64,000 nucleotides of DNA from Prosapia bicincta. Lineage: Eukaryota; Arthropoda; Insecta; Hemiptera; Cercopidae. Below, piece after piece: positions 33,901 through 47,600 of this stretch. A program made the position numbers and the translations under genes. The notes under the pieces are model-generated. The model saw nothing but the letters and a program-made list of their open reading frames with translations, did not search any database and was not told the DNA's origin. Position 1 is the first letter of the stretch. Every line of letters begins with the position of its first letter. The stretch covers positions 172,261,386 to 172,325,385 of the forward strand of contig JBAIZL010000005.1 of assembly GCA_036971475.1 (NCBI GenBank), written 5' to 3'.

Positions 33901-36900
33901 GTTGAAACTTCATCGGGCGCAATCCATCTATTAGATGTAAGGGTATTATTTTTGTTTGTAATTTTGTTGTGGCAGAACGGCGAGCGGCAGGCCTCAGTTA
34001 TTTTGTTTGCTCTCCTCCTACTGCACACCGGTGATGATTTGTTATTGTTAGAGTGAAGTGCTGTTCTACAAATCGCCTTTACATCTCTCAGATGTATTGT
34101 GTCCTTTTGTTCGTGTTACTTTTGTTGATAAGTATAATTTTTCTTCATTTGCTATAATATGACTACCACTTATAACTTTGATGGTCCAAACGCCATTGCC
34201 AAAATTCATAAGCTATTATTCAAACATGTTATCCCAGCAGAAGAAGTTTTTGATGATGACAGCGACACCGATTGTGAAGATGTTGAAATTGAACAGATGA
34301 CTCTGACACCACTGAAAGTGACAGATGAAGTATTGGAAAATATAATTAGTAATATATTCTATACTGGAAAAGATAGTAGAAGTCAATGGAATACTGCACA
34401 ACGTGTACACCTCAGACATTATTTTATTGTAATATTTTACTTTCATCTTAAAATAGAATGATTTAGTTAAAAATTAATATGGCTACTTTTTTAAATTTCA
34501 CATCTTATGTATGTTCCCGTAAGAATGTTATAATTTTTTTATAAGTCATTGTAATGCTTATTTATTTCATTTTGAACTAAAAACATGTAAGGTAATTATA
34601 CATAATATTTGTAAAAATTAATAAAATAATTATAGAAATATTATTCTGTTATATAAATAAAACATAATTACTCATTAAATTAGGAATAAAATGACTGTCA
34701 ATAGTAGTGTAAACAATTTTGGCAAAATCATCTCTCAGATGCATTGCGTCTGTTCATGTCACAAGTCATAATGCGCCTGACGGGTAAAAAAAAGATACTT
34801 TATGTTATGACATAGTCTAAATTATATATTTAAAGGGAAAAAAACAAAGGGTATTGTTATTAAGAAAGTCATGTAGGAAAAAGGTTGGAAGAAAACTTAT
34901 AAACAATAAAATCAGTGATATCTAGAGGACTTTTATAGTAGTTGAATATGTGAAAAAGATTCTGTATTTAAATGGAAAATAATTTTTAATGATAATCAAA
35001 CTGGATTATTTCTAGAGCCAGCAAGAGCATAGCTGTGCCCCAGGGCAAAGTTTTGTCTTCCATCTGCCTAATTTTCATAAGTTACTTAAAAGTAGCTTTT
35101 CTTCCTTTTTTCAGCATATTCAAGGTTTCCTTGAATAATTTTTATTGAACTTCAGTTTTTTTTGGTAACTTCAATTGAGGTATAATAGACCCAGATTGGA
35201 TAGTTGTTGGTCTGTAACTGACATTAAACAGTGGCTTAAGCCAGTGAGAAAGCATAGATTAATTCTGTCTACTTCTTACCACTTTTGGCATATGTACTAT
35301 TTTCCTTTCAATAAGACTAAACGAAATTTGAAATTTATTTTTCATACTTAAATATCAAGTACAAAAAATAATAAATATTATTAACTATAGTATTAATATT
35401 ATATTAATTATTATTCATAATTAAAAATTAATTTATATTAATATACATTTGTTGCCATTTGTTGAATATAAGTAGTAATATACATTATTATGAACTGTTG
35501 AATATATAGTTTATCACTTTGAGATTTTTTTAGACTAAATAGGAGACTGGCACTTCTTTGGTAGTAGCTGGTCTGTAATCTTAAAATAAACAAAATTTAA
35601 TAATGATAAACTTCAGAAACAGTGTATCCTCTGTCATCAAAGAGAAAAACTGGAGAGAGTTGGAGATGTGTATAGAATTATAGATATCCAAATGTCATAT
35701 AAAGCAGCACTTCGATTGTGGTTAAAATCAGCTGTTTTGAAAGTTGTATGTTCCAAAAACTGTGACTGATGTTCGAAATTGAAATGGTTCTTCTAAATTC
35801 TCAGTCCTCATTCTATATGGTACTTTAGCCAATTGTATATTTTCAAGTGTTATTAGTTGCAAAATGTTAATGTAAAATGTAATTTAATGTTAAGAAAGTT
35901 GAACCATAAAAGATTTTAACTATAAGCAAAAAAAAAAAAAAATATTCCATTGCCATACATTTTACTTACCTCCATCAATCCAAAGAGATTTGCTTGCATT
36001 ACTTCCTTTTGATATTTTTACGACTTTTAATGCTCTTTTTTCTACTGATTCTCCAACTTGCTCCACTGTTACAAACTGAGGGTAAGTTTGCTCAAGGTAT
36101 TCTATGAAATTATAAATGTCTTCTAAAGGATGATATCTTTTCCAAGTGAGGCAAAAACCTTTTTTTTAAAAAAAATTAATATAATATTTGTAATAAGTTC
36201 TTACTTGATTTTCTAAATAAAATATACAATTAAAAAAAAGTTTATTTTAGTTGATGTTCATTAGTTTAATCAGAACTATTTAGTTGAACTCAAAGTAGCA
36301 GAAGTAAAGATATTTCATTTGATTCCATCTTCAACTTGAGTTACTAGTTTCACACTAAAACACTTGAACATAAGTAAATGCTACTATAAGCAAGTGAAAC
36401 ACATCAGCATATTTCAAGTGTACAAATATTTATTCCTGTTAAGGGAGACGGTACATTTATCATACACTGCTGAGTATGTGATTATCAATTCACAATTATG
36501 TTAAGAATTAATAAAACTTACTCTAGGGCTTTAGTGCCCGATGGTGAATAAATCTGTGTTCTTACTCATTACTATCAGACCAAATTTCTACAAAAATTGA
36601 TTTGAAAAAAGAGAACTAATCATGTTTTTAGGGCAAACTTCTAAAATTTGAGTATTATTAGATTATATTTGTTTAAATGTCAAGAGTAGGCTGCAAAAAT
36701 GTTAGATGTTAAGATATTTTTTTTTAGTAAGGGAATGCAAAGCTTGCCTCTTTGTGGTTTAGAAAACCACGTTTAAATCACACAGCAACAATTATAACAG
36801 TCAGCTAGTTATGGTTGAAAATAAAAATATAGTACTCTGCAATAACGCTGTATGTAATCAGCCTACAGCGCAAAAGTACTGGTTGCCAGTTTTTGTGATA

Positions 36901-39900
36901 AGCAAATGAGTCATCTTCTAGTAATTGTTTCACTGTCACTTGGGTGAGTAGTTCAATGTGAAGAAGCAGAATGAATGCCTTATGTTATGAAAATACATTG
37001 TAAACACATGAATCTGGACCAGACTGTAAGTGCAGTAGATTAAAATATTTGCAAAATTCAAGAGTTAAGGAAAGACAATTTAAATGACCTGAAAATTTTT
37101 GATGAATAAATTTATACTTGTTCGGGCTTGTGACAGCAAGTCCAATCAAAACAAACTAGAAAAGTAGGAAATGATGATGATGAATTCCATCATTACAGCT
37201 ATTGTAACAAAATTAAATAAACTGGAAACAATACACAGTTGAAATTTCTGTTTACAGTACAGTCTCGCTAATCCGGTCTCCGATGATCCGGACCTCCGGC
37301 TAATCCGGACGGCCCAAAAGTTTTGTTTAGTTATAGTATTTTACAGTGCACAATCAGTCTGCTGTCCACAAAAATATTTATTTTTATACGTCTATATTTG
37401 TTATTTTTCAAAGGGGTTTTCCTACTTTAATACTCAAATAATATAATTTATTCATTAAAATATGAAATAGGTGTACCACTTGTTTGTTTCTTTTGCCTAC
37501 TAAAGTAGAAAAAACTTCTTTGAAAAAATATATACAAATTAGATCACCCAACACTACAACGTACGTGACATCAGAGACATCTTGCGATAAACAAAAGATA
37601 AAGGACCGCTGACTAAACGGATAAACAGTCTATCCGTCTGGCGTCAGGTCAGTTGTTTTGTCGGACAGATGCCACTTTTCCTGCTTCTCGCAAGATATCT
37701 GCTCAGTTGTCATTTAATTCTAGTGCGATATTGATCTGTGTTTTTTATTTACGTCTCGTTCAGTGTTCAGTGAAAATGGCGACTAAACGTAAGTCAGTGA
37801 CAGTGACAATGGAACAAAAACTCCAAGCTTTGTTTCGTATTGATGGAGGTGAATCGCTTATTAAAATTGCAAAAGAGTTAGGTGTGGGAAAACAAACTGT
37901 TTCCGATTGGAAAAAAAAGCGACAGGAAATTGAAGATTTTTGTGCAAAAATGGTTAGTAAAGACAGTTTAGGCGGCAGAAGCACTTTAAAAAAACCAAAA
38001 AATGAAACCCTAGATGATACTTTGTATGTTTGGTTTTGCCAACAACGGGAACAGGGTGTTCCTTTATCGGGTGTAAATTTGCAAACGATCGCGCTGAAAC
38101 TGAATGAAAAGTTAAAAGGAGACCCTAATTTTACTGCCAGTGTGGGATGGCTGTCACGGTGGAAGAAACGACACGGCATCCGTCAACTCGGAATAAGTGG
38201 TGAAATTTTGTCAGGTGACAGTGATGCAAGTGAAAAATTCAAAGACAAATTTGGCAAGTTTCTCAGAGATGAAAACTTACAACCTTGTCAGGTGTTCAAT
38301 GCTGACGAAACTGGATTAAATTATAAAATGTTCCCAAAAAAATCTTTAGCTTCCAAATTAGATTCAGTAGCAAAAGGCCATAAAGTTAAGAAAGAACGTA
38401 TGACTTTGCTGCCCTGCAGTAATGCTTCTGGCGATCTAAAATTTCCACTTTTGGTGATAGGGAAATCCGCAAAGCCTAGGGTTTTTAAAAATGTAAATTT
38501 AAGTGTTCTACCGGCCCAATACAAGTTCCAAAAATCAGCGTGGATGAACAGTCAAATTTTTAAGGACTGGTTTTTTGAAAACTTTGTTCCAACAACAGAA
38601 AAGTTTTTAAAAGAGAAAAAGCTCCCTCGAAAAGCGGTTTTACTAATTGATAATGCCCCATGCCACCCAAATGAAGAAGAATTGCGTCATGGTGACATTT
38701 TTGTTAAATTTCTTCCTCCTAACGTAACGGCTCTCATTCAGCCGATGGATCAGGGCGTGATCGAAGCGATAAAACGGCGATATAGGAAAAAGTTAATTTT
38801 ATCGCTTTTGGACAACAAGAAGCAGATCCAGCTACAAAATTTATTGAAAATCTTAAAAAAGGGACTATAAAGGATGTCATTTATATGGCTGCAGAATCGT
38901 GGGAGGAAATTCAACCGTCTACACTACAAAAAAGCTGGAAAAAATTGTGGCCTGAAATGCCACAGGAAAGTGGAAAATCTGACAGTCAACCTACTAATGA
39001 CGACAATGAATTTGTTCAGATTTTTCAACAATTGGAGGGTTGTGCCGAGTTGAAAGACACTGATATTTCCGAGTGGATTATCAGTGATAATGACATTGGT
39101 CATCAAGTGCTCAACGAGGACGAAATCGTCGCGGTGTGCACTGCAAACGCAGAAAATGACAGCTCGGAAGAGGAAGACTACACAGACGAACCTGTCAGCC
39201 TAACTCATGATGAGGCGGCTGCAATGCTGGAGGGGTTGATGACTTACTTTGAGAAACAAAGTGATACGTCAACTGCGGAGCTACTGACCTTGAAACGCCT
39301 ACGAGATCGTACTGTGAAACGACGTCATTCATCGTTAAAACAAAAGAACATTACGGACTTTTTTCACTAAGTTTTTTAAAGTTTGTTTTTGTTTCAGTTT
39401 CATTTTTGTTTGAGTTTTTTGTGCGTTTATACAGTATAGTGTAAATAACTTTATGTGAATACTTTTATTCAACGAGAAAGGTGCTTAGATATTTATTTAT
39501 GTCATGACTTTTCTGTTATAATTATAGGATTTTTTGCTACATAAGCTATGAAATACTGTACTGTAAGCTATATTTAGGCCTCAATTTCACTAAAACTACA
39601 ATTTCAATATGTTTTCCCACCTAAAACACATATTGTATGCATTTGTTTGGCTTTTTCCGTCTAATCCGGACTTTCGTTGATCCGGACCGGGTCCGGTCCC
39701 ATCAAGTCCGGATTAGTGAGACTGTACTGTACTTTAAAGCCCTTATGGTGATTCATGGAGTACACTCGAAAATGAAGTTGCTCGTTGTAATCATCTTGAA
39801 TTCACTGAATAAATCATAAGCAATCTTTGTGTAGTTGAGTAAAAACCTTTTGAGAAAACTTACTTGAGTAGCGGGTTGGCCTTGTCAATGAAACTATTGT

Positions 39901-40342
39901 TGCAAAACGCATCATCAAGTAAGTTAAAAGTTTTCACTCAATGATGCAATAATTACTTAAGAGTCAAAAATAGATATATTTACATCTTATAGAAATTTAT
40001 TAGGTCTAAGCTTGTCCTATGTAGCCCTATAAGACAGTTATTTGACAGCTATTATTTATGTAATTTTTTGACATCTATTATTTTTGTAAATGATAACGTA
40101 TTTATAAAGAAGTTTTTATTTCTTGGCTATAGTCCATGTAATGAGAAAAATCACATTCTGTAATATTAGATTAAGGACACGTGTACAATCTTAGATTAAT
40201 AAGTATGTTTTACATACTTATTAAATAAAAAAAATATAATTTATTATGGAATAAAGAAAATGTTGAAATGTTAGTCCTTAAACTTTAAAAGCGGTTGCCT
40301 AAATAAAGGTCTTTTGACTACTATCATTCTTGAATTGGGCTC

Positions 40343-40426
<84 letters not shown>

Positions 40427-40638
40427 TTCTTTTGTTTTGTTTTTCTCTTTCTTAACTGAAGAAGATCATGTTGATCGAAATATTTCAAATAAAAGTTTAT
40501 TAAGTGTTTTATATGTGTTTTATATGTGCTTATTTCCAAGAGATTGCAGTTTTGGACTATTGCCTTGAGGTAAGTCTGTCAGTCTCCTATCAAGTCCAAA
40601 AATTCCTAAATAAGCTTTAAGCTCTACTAGAACTAACC

Positions 40639-40708
<70 letters not shown>

Positions 40709-43700
40709 CAGTGGAACCAATCAAATCCAAACTAATTGGGCTATACCCTGTTTGGATTTGGAAAAGTTCGGATTTGCCGAAAAAGTTCGGATTTCAGATT
40801 TGCTGGGTATTTTACATTTGACAGAAGTGCATTTTTTAATTAACGAACAATATTAGAGCATTCATTACATATTTCTGTATCAAAAATTGAACAATTTTGC
40901 AGAGCTACAAGTGATAAGTCTTTGGAGCAACCCCAACATGTGAAAGTTTCTGTGAATGAAAAATTTGTCGAGGCTGTATTTTTATAGTTCACACAAAAGA
41001 GACAGTAAACAATAAAAATATAAGGAAACCACTTTTCTTAGTGATTAGTTGTTCATTAATATAAGAAAAGGCATTGGAGTTAATCAAATTAATGTACGGT
41101 GATTTGTAATTTACTGCTAGCAATGGATGGTTGGATAGATGGAAAAGAAGGCAAGGAATTAGACAACTAATGGTAAGTGGAGAGAAGTTATCAGCTGATA
41201 ATCTTGCTGCAAAAGAATATTTAGACGAATTCGCAGATTTTATTTCATCTGAAAATTACCCACCCCAGCAAGTATATAATGTGGACAAGACGGGATTGAA
41301 TTTTAAAGCCCTTCGCACTAAAAGTCTGGCTTCTAAAAAGGAATCTTCTTCATCAGGCTTTAATTAAAAGCCTGCAGTAATTTTTAGCCTGCAGTAATTT
41401 TTAGCCTGCAGTAACGCCACAGGAATGAATAAGCTACCATTAATGGTGATTGAAAAATCCGTCAAGTCACGAGTCCTTAAAAATATAAACTTGAATGCTA
41501 TCCCAGTTCATTACAGAAATAAGTGTATGGTGTGTATAAATGGTAATGTTTTCAAGGAATGGTTGAAAAATGAATTGGTTTCTTCAGTAACAAAATTAAA
41601 TGAAAGCAATGGACTGCCATCAAAAGCTCTACTTTTGATAGACAATGCTCCTTCATATGCTTAAGACATGCAGTTGGTATGTAAAGACATAAAAGGAATT
41701 TTTCTTCCACCTAACGTGACATTTTGCTTCAGCCTATGAATCAAGGTGTGCTGCAGAACATAAAACTGAGCTACAAAAAAAAGCTTCTCCAAATATTAAA
41801 TGAGAAGATTGTTCTCGTTCTATTCCAGAAAAACTTAACAAGATAACAAGGATGTAATTTACTGGGTAGCTGAATCCTGGAATAATATCAGGAACACTTT
41901 ACTGCAGAAATCTTGGAAGAAGCTGGCCTAACCTGAAATTTGTGTTAACACCACTTAAACCCGGGATGATAAAACTGAGCTCCTTCAGCTCATTCAAAAA
42001 TTACCAAGATGTGAAGGTGCTGAAGAAAGTTGCCTGGAAGAGTGGGCAGCACTAGATAACAAAGAAGAATATACCTAGCATGATATGATGTCTATGGTCC
42101 ATGATCAACACAACAGTGTAGCAGACAGCGATAGCGAAGAAAACGATGCCTCTATGAATGCTGTTACTTATGCTGATGCTGCCGCTGCTCTCGACATCGG
42201 CGGTGGTGTAACCATTCTCAGGAAGGTTTACGTCATGTCTCTTCGCCAGATGAAGATTACTGATTTTAAGTGAAAAATATAGTTAAGAGTTTGTGTCTTT
42301 TCTTTTTAAGTGAAACATATAGTTTAGTGTTTGTCATTTTTATTTTACTGTCAATAAATTCCTTGTTAATGAAGTGATACAGCAGTACAGTATAGGCCTT
42401 TGTATTATGTCATGTTTTTATAGTGTCAATTCCAATATATTACACATCTCAGTCCTTTTTTACGTAAGGAGCAAACTTTCAGTACATACTTCAGTAAATT
42501 TTTGATACTTTTTTTTTTTAATTTGATTTTTATCAAATCATGTTCGGATTTTGCAGGGTTCGGATTTGAGGGCTTCTACTGTATATATATATCTTTATAT
42601 AAACAAGATATAAAAGAAGATTTGGGAGCTAAAGTTCTGCAATACTGCTAAGCTGCCAAGGATATCTTTTACACTAACAAAATATAAGAAATTATTTGTT
42701 AACCAAGTACAAAATCTTGTAATGGAATTTTTACCAAGATTTTCTATTAACCCTTAACTGACACCATTTGTCTCAGAGACGGTCGTGAATTTAAAAACCC
42801 ATATATCTTTCGCCTACGTATTTTTTGTGCGTCTCCCACCCGTCTACCTTTCAGATGAGTGGTATAGTTTGTGTAGTGAAGGTCCTGTTTGTTTTTGTCT
42901 GCAATTGCCTTTTCCAAGGCCATTTTAGTGTAGTGCGTCCCATTATCCCGTCTCTCAGACGTATCGTGTCTGTTAAGTAACATTATTATTTCGTTCATTC
43001 CAAACTTTGTATATAGGTTTTCTAGTGGTGGTTCAATAAAGATCTGTAGAATTTGGTGTATGATGTTTTGGAAGGACCTTCAGAACCTGATCCATACGAC
43101 AGCGATAGAGATCCAGATTATCAATATGATAGCAAACACGATTCTGAATCAGAACAGGAGGGTGAAGAGAATGATGACGTGTACCAAGAGTCGTCTATCG
43201 AGCATCCAGGTGTCATAGATTCTTCTAGTATTGAACGTCTGCTTCTAGAAGATGTTTTTTTCTATGAAAAAAAATACGTAATAGAGAACAATTTAAATGG
43301 AATAAAGTGCACCAGCCTCTGAATGTTAGAACAAGAAGACATAATATAAATGTGCAATTACCAGGTCTAAAAGCTCCTGCAAACAAATTGGGAACTAACC
43401 CTACTGTTGAGGACGTGTGGGGACTTTTGTTTTCTAATGACATTTTGAATGAAATTATTACGTGGACAAACAAAAAGATTACTTCAATCAGGAGTAATTT
43501 TTTAAAACCTCAATCTTATTTATGTGATTTGGACATGGTAGAGTTGAAAGGTTTCATCGGACTTTTGATGTATATGGCTATTTTCAAATCTATGTTGATG
43601 GAGTTGGCCAAAAATGTGCAAACTACAGAGCCAGCCGAAGAACTCGACGTTGGCCAATGTCTATTTTCTATACTCTTGTTGATGTTGGATGTGGAGTAAA

Positions 43701-44620
43701 TAGTTACATACTTCACCAAAGTTACAAAGACACTAATAGACTCAGTCGCTTTGAATTTATGAAGTGTTTGGCGAATAGTTTGACTCATCCTCATATGACA
43801 CAAAGAATTGAAACCATAAGATATCTGCCCAGGGATTTAGTTTATTCAATCCGGAGAATTTTAAAGATTGATGATAAAGAGACAAACCTAGATATCCCGG
43901 AATTCTTTGAAACCAGGAAAACGTGCTTTACCTGTCCCCCACAATTGAAGATAAGAAAAAAAAATATCCTTTCCAGCAATGTGGAGTAGCAATTTGTGCA
44001 GAATGTTCAAGGAAAGTGTGCAATAATTGCTTTACAAAGAAGGACTAAAATAGAATTGAACAATTAAGAATTAAGTGAGTTTTTTTTCTATTCTATTTTA
44101 TTAGCACTACTAGTATTTTTTATAACTCTATGACATTGAAATAGCTTTACTCTATCACAAATTACGGTGGTTAGCATACAAAATAAATATTTTAAAGAAA
44201 ATATAATTTTCCGGTAGAGCAAACTTTTTTGTTAGTAATATTACATTATTTTTAATCGATTTCAAGCACCTCTATGTAAAAGTCACTAAAGATAATAAGA
44301 TTATATCATTAAAATATGTTTTTAAAAGTGTTTAATGATTATTAATTCCAAAATACATAATGGTGTCTGTCAGACGTATGGTGTTTGTTAAGTAATGTTT
44401 TAACATGGTGTTAATTAAGGGTTAAGTAAATATTTCCTTGCATTATTTACATCCATTTTCAACTTAAATTACTAGTCTACTCTTATAGACTTTAACATAT
44501 ATCAATATGTAAACCCACATTATACAATGAGAATATAGAGCCACATTACATAATATATATTATATTATATTAATATTTATACATATTAAAAACACACACA
44601 GCACATATACACACTCACAG

Positions 44621-44663
<43 letters not shown>

Positions 44664-47600
44664 CTGTACATATTACTATATAAAGAATATAGTAGCACTT
44701 TTGTGTAAATGAGGACAATGGTTTGACAAGTTGTGTTAATTTCTCAACCTCGATTATAGTTGTCCTCTTGTGTTCATTAAGGATTAGATGAGTCAGGGAA
44801 ATATATATTAGATGATTTGATAAGATGATTTGATTTTGGGGTAATGCCATTCTAAGAGAGGTTTTCAGGAAATGTTTTTAAAATGGTATTACAATTTTAA
44901 ATGGTTGTATATTATGTACTGCTTGGTTGTGAGGCTTATTTTCATGTAGTTTGTTAAAAATTTTTAGGTTTGATATGTTTGTCTAGTTATGATTGATACA
45001 AATGAGGTGTTAAGCAGACTTTAACTACACAAACAATCTTCACATTCCTTTGACATTAAACCTTCAAATTTTGAACAAACAAAATAAGAACATTTCAAGT
45101 TACACCCAACACGTGCTATATACACTCAACACCTAGTTCATGACAATTCAGTGATGCTTTTTTTGATTACTTAAAACTACCTATTAAAATCCCTATTCCC
45201 TCTCCAGTTTAAAGGTTTAAAAGGTAAGTTGTTGTCTGAGTTGATAATGTGACATCAGCCAAAATGGCTGACCTGATTGATATTGTCAAAAAGTAAGTGC
45301 TAGTATAGTCAAGTGTTTACATAATGATGTATGTCAAAGTGTATAAATGTAAACATTTCTTTAATTTTTCAATATATTAATAATCTAGATGTTGTTATTT
45401 ACAAACAACAAAAAATATATTTTTATATCAACTCTGTTTTTATATAAATATAGTTCAAAATCAAGTTAAATAACATGGCCTATGAAACCTAAAAAGTCAT
45501 ATAACTTTCCCCTTCTGTATTTTCTCATAGCATATTTTTTAAGATTTTAAATTTTATTTTATTTTACACTTTAGTAAATTTCTTTATTCAGTTGTAAATT
45601 ACCATGTTTATCTTAGTTACAGTTGCAAAAAAAATTTGCTTATATATATTTCGTTAATTCAGTTAACATCATCAAAAGCACTTGCAAATATTTCACAAAT
45701 ATGCCTATAATATAATTATATTTGTTGAGGACGGCCGTTTCGGAAGATGTGTCCTATTGTCAACTCAGACCGTAACTGATCCCAAGGTTTTCATAGGTTA
45801 GGCTGTTAGGATAGGTGTGGGATATTATGGTGTGGGTCTTAGGAGTTATGATGTCGAAAAGTGTGTGTGAATTATAATCTAATTAGGTGTTGAATATGTA
45901 TACAATTACATTATAATTCATAACCACTTTTTGACATAACTCCTAATGCTCACAAAGTACACCCTTACCCCCACCCTAATATCCCACCCCTGCCCTAACA
46001 CCCTAACCTACGAACCTTGAGATCAGTCACAGTGTGAGATGACAATGGGATACATCTCCCAAAACGGCCATCCTCAACAAAAATAAGTAAGTGCTACTAT
46101 AAGCAAGTTTGTGAAATATTTACGAGTGTTTTAGTGGAAAATAGTAGCTCACGTGAAGATGGAATCAACAAATATCATCAAAAGGTTACAAACTGAGTTC
46201 TAATCATTTGAGTTGGTGAAATGAACATTAAGTTTTTGTATGGTTTTAATTTTGTATTTAGGGGTTTTAATTACTGAATTATTAAGAAGTATTTGCATAT
46301 ATAAGTTCTTAAGCATATATTAAAGTTAATTTTTCATTATTTAATCCAAGCTGATATTAACTTTCAATATGCCATACAGTTTTTTGTTGTGTATATTTGA
46401 TGGAAAATATCTGAAATAATAAATACCGCACTCTTAAACCATGTATGATTCTAAAGTTATTTTATATCCCTGTGTATTTAATCTAATAAAATGTAAATAA
46501 ACCAATGCCAACTGATATATTAGTACTGACTAATTACACTTAATTTAGTAGATAGTGGTTTTGCTAAGTTTTATTTGATTAAATATACAGGATTAATTAA
46601 GAATAATTAATTATTTTAAACATTTTTTCTTATAATTACTTTTTAAAATTACAATTAATAATTTAATATATATTATATTAAAAAAAAATTGTATCTAATA
46701 ATAAATATTAGAATCACTTATAGTAGAGTTTTTACTTAAGGTAAATACAGAATTACTTGAAAAGCACTTAACTCTTACAACTATTACCTTTAGTTTCGGA
46801 ACAGGAGGAATGTGAAACTTGCTGAGTTTAGTTATTTATTATTTTGTTTACGTCATCCATAATGACACCATACTTCATGTTTGCATCTTTTAACATCTGC
46901 TTTGCAATATTTTCTTTATCTTTTAATACTAAAATCTCTATTGCAAACACACTGCCTCCTAGAAGTTCTAAAACTATAAAGATTTTGTCGTTTATAAATT
47001 GTTAAAAATATATTCTCACAGATTTTAGTGTCTATAATAAATGGATAACTACATTACAACAGAAATAAATAAGACAAAATCCAAGCACCAGATTTATACA
47101 AACTAATCTGCATAGACTGTAGCAAATGTTTTATTGGAAAAACAGGCCATTACTTTAAACAAAGATTCAAAAACACAACATACACTCTATTCAATTTGAC
47201 ATCACCTCACAGTATGAACAGACCACACTTAAAAAGACACTAACTGAACCTCAATATTCTCATCAACAAAATAAAACCACATTTTAACACAAATGAAAAC
47301 ATAATAAATAAATAAACCTAATACTAATCACACACTCTACTTGACCATGCTACAGACCACCTGCTATTAAATTTGCCATTGCTGTTCAACAATGCTTTTT
47401 ATTATTTAGGCTAGACACTGATGACAGCTGTCTAGGAGTTACTAATTAACAATGTTTAAAAAGATTATTGTGTATACTTTTTTTTACCAGAATTGACATT
47501 ATAAAATGTTCTGCCACTTACTTCCTTTATCCTGTAGTTGGTAAATATTGTTCAATTTCTCTGTATTCATCCCATGTATTCGTAAAATCTGAGAACCTTC

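Larger units (their letters stand above)
40709..42581 (+). mobile_element. Older Tigger-like DNA transposon
   Basis: TA at 40707-40708 and 42582-42583. Left end CAGTGGAACCAATCAAATCC; right end, inverted, CAGTAGAAGCCCTCAAATCC, followed by repeats of TTCGGATTT. The transposase remnant is homologous to the 37.3 kb copy but clearly a different family. The element inserted beside a TA microsatellite. Confidence 0.85.

Noticed and set aside
46828..46860. Splicing at GAC|GTAAAC to remove the carboxypeptidase stop
   Set aside because: It would leave exon 2 in phase 0, whereas exon 3 needs one base from exon 2, so the reading frame would break unless another exon exists.
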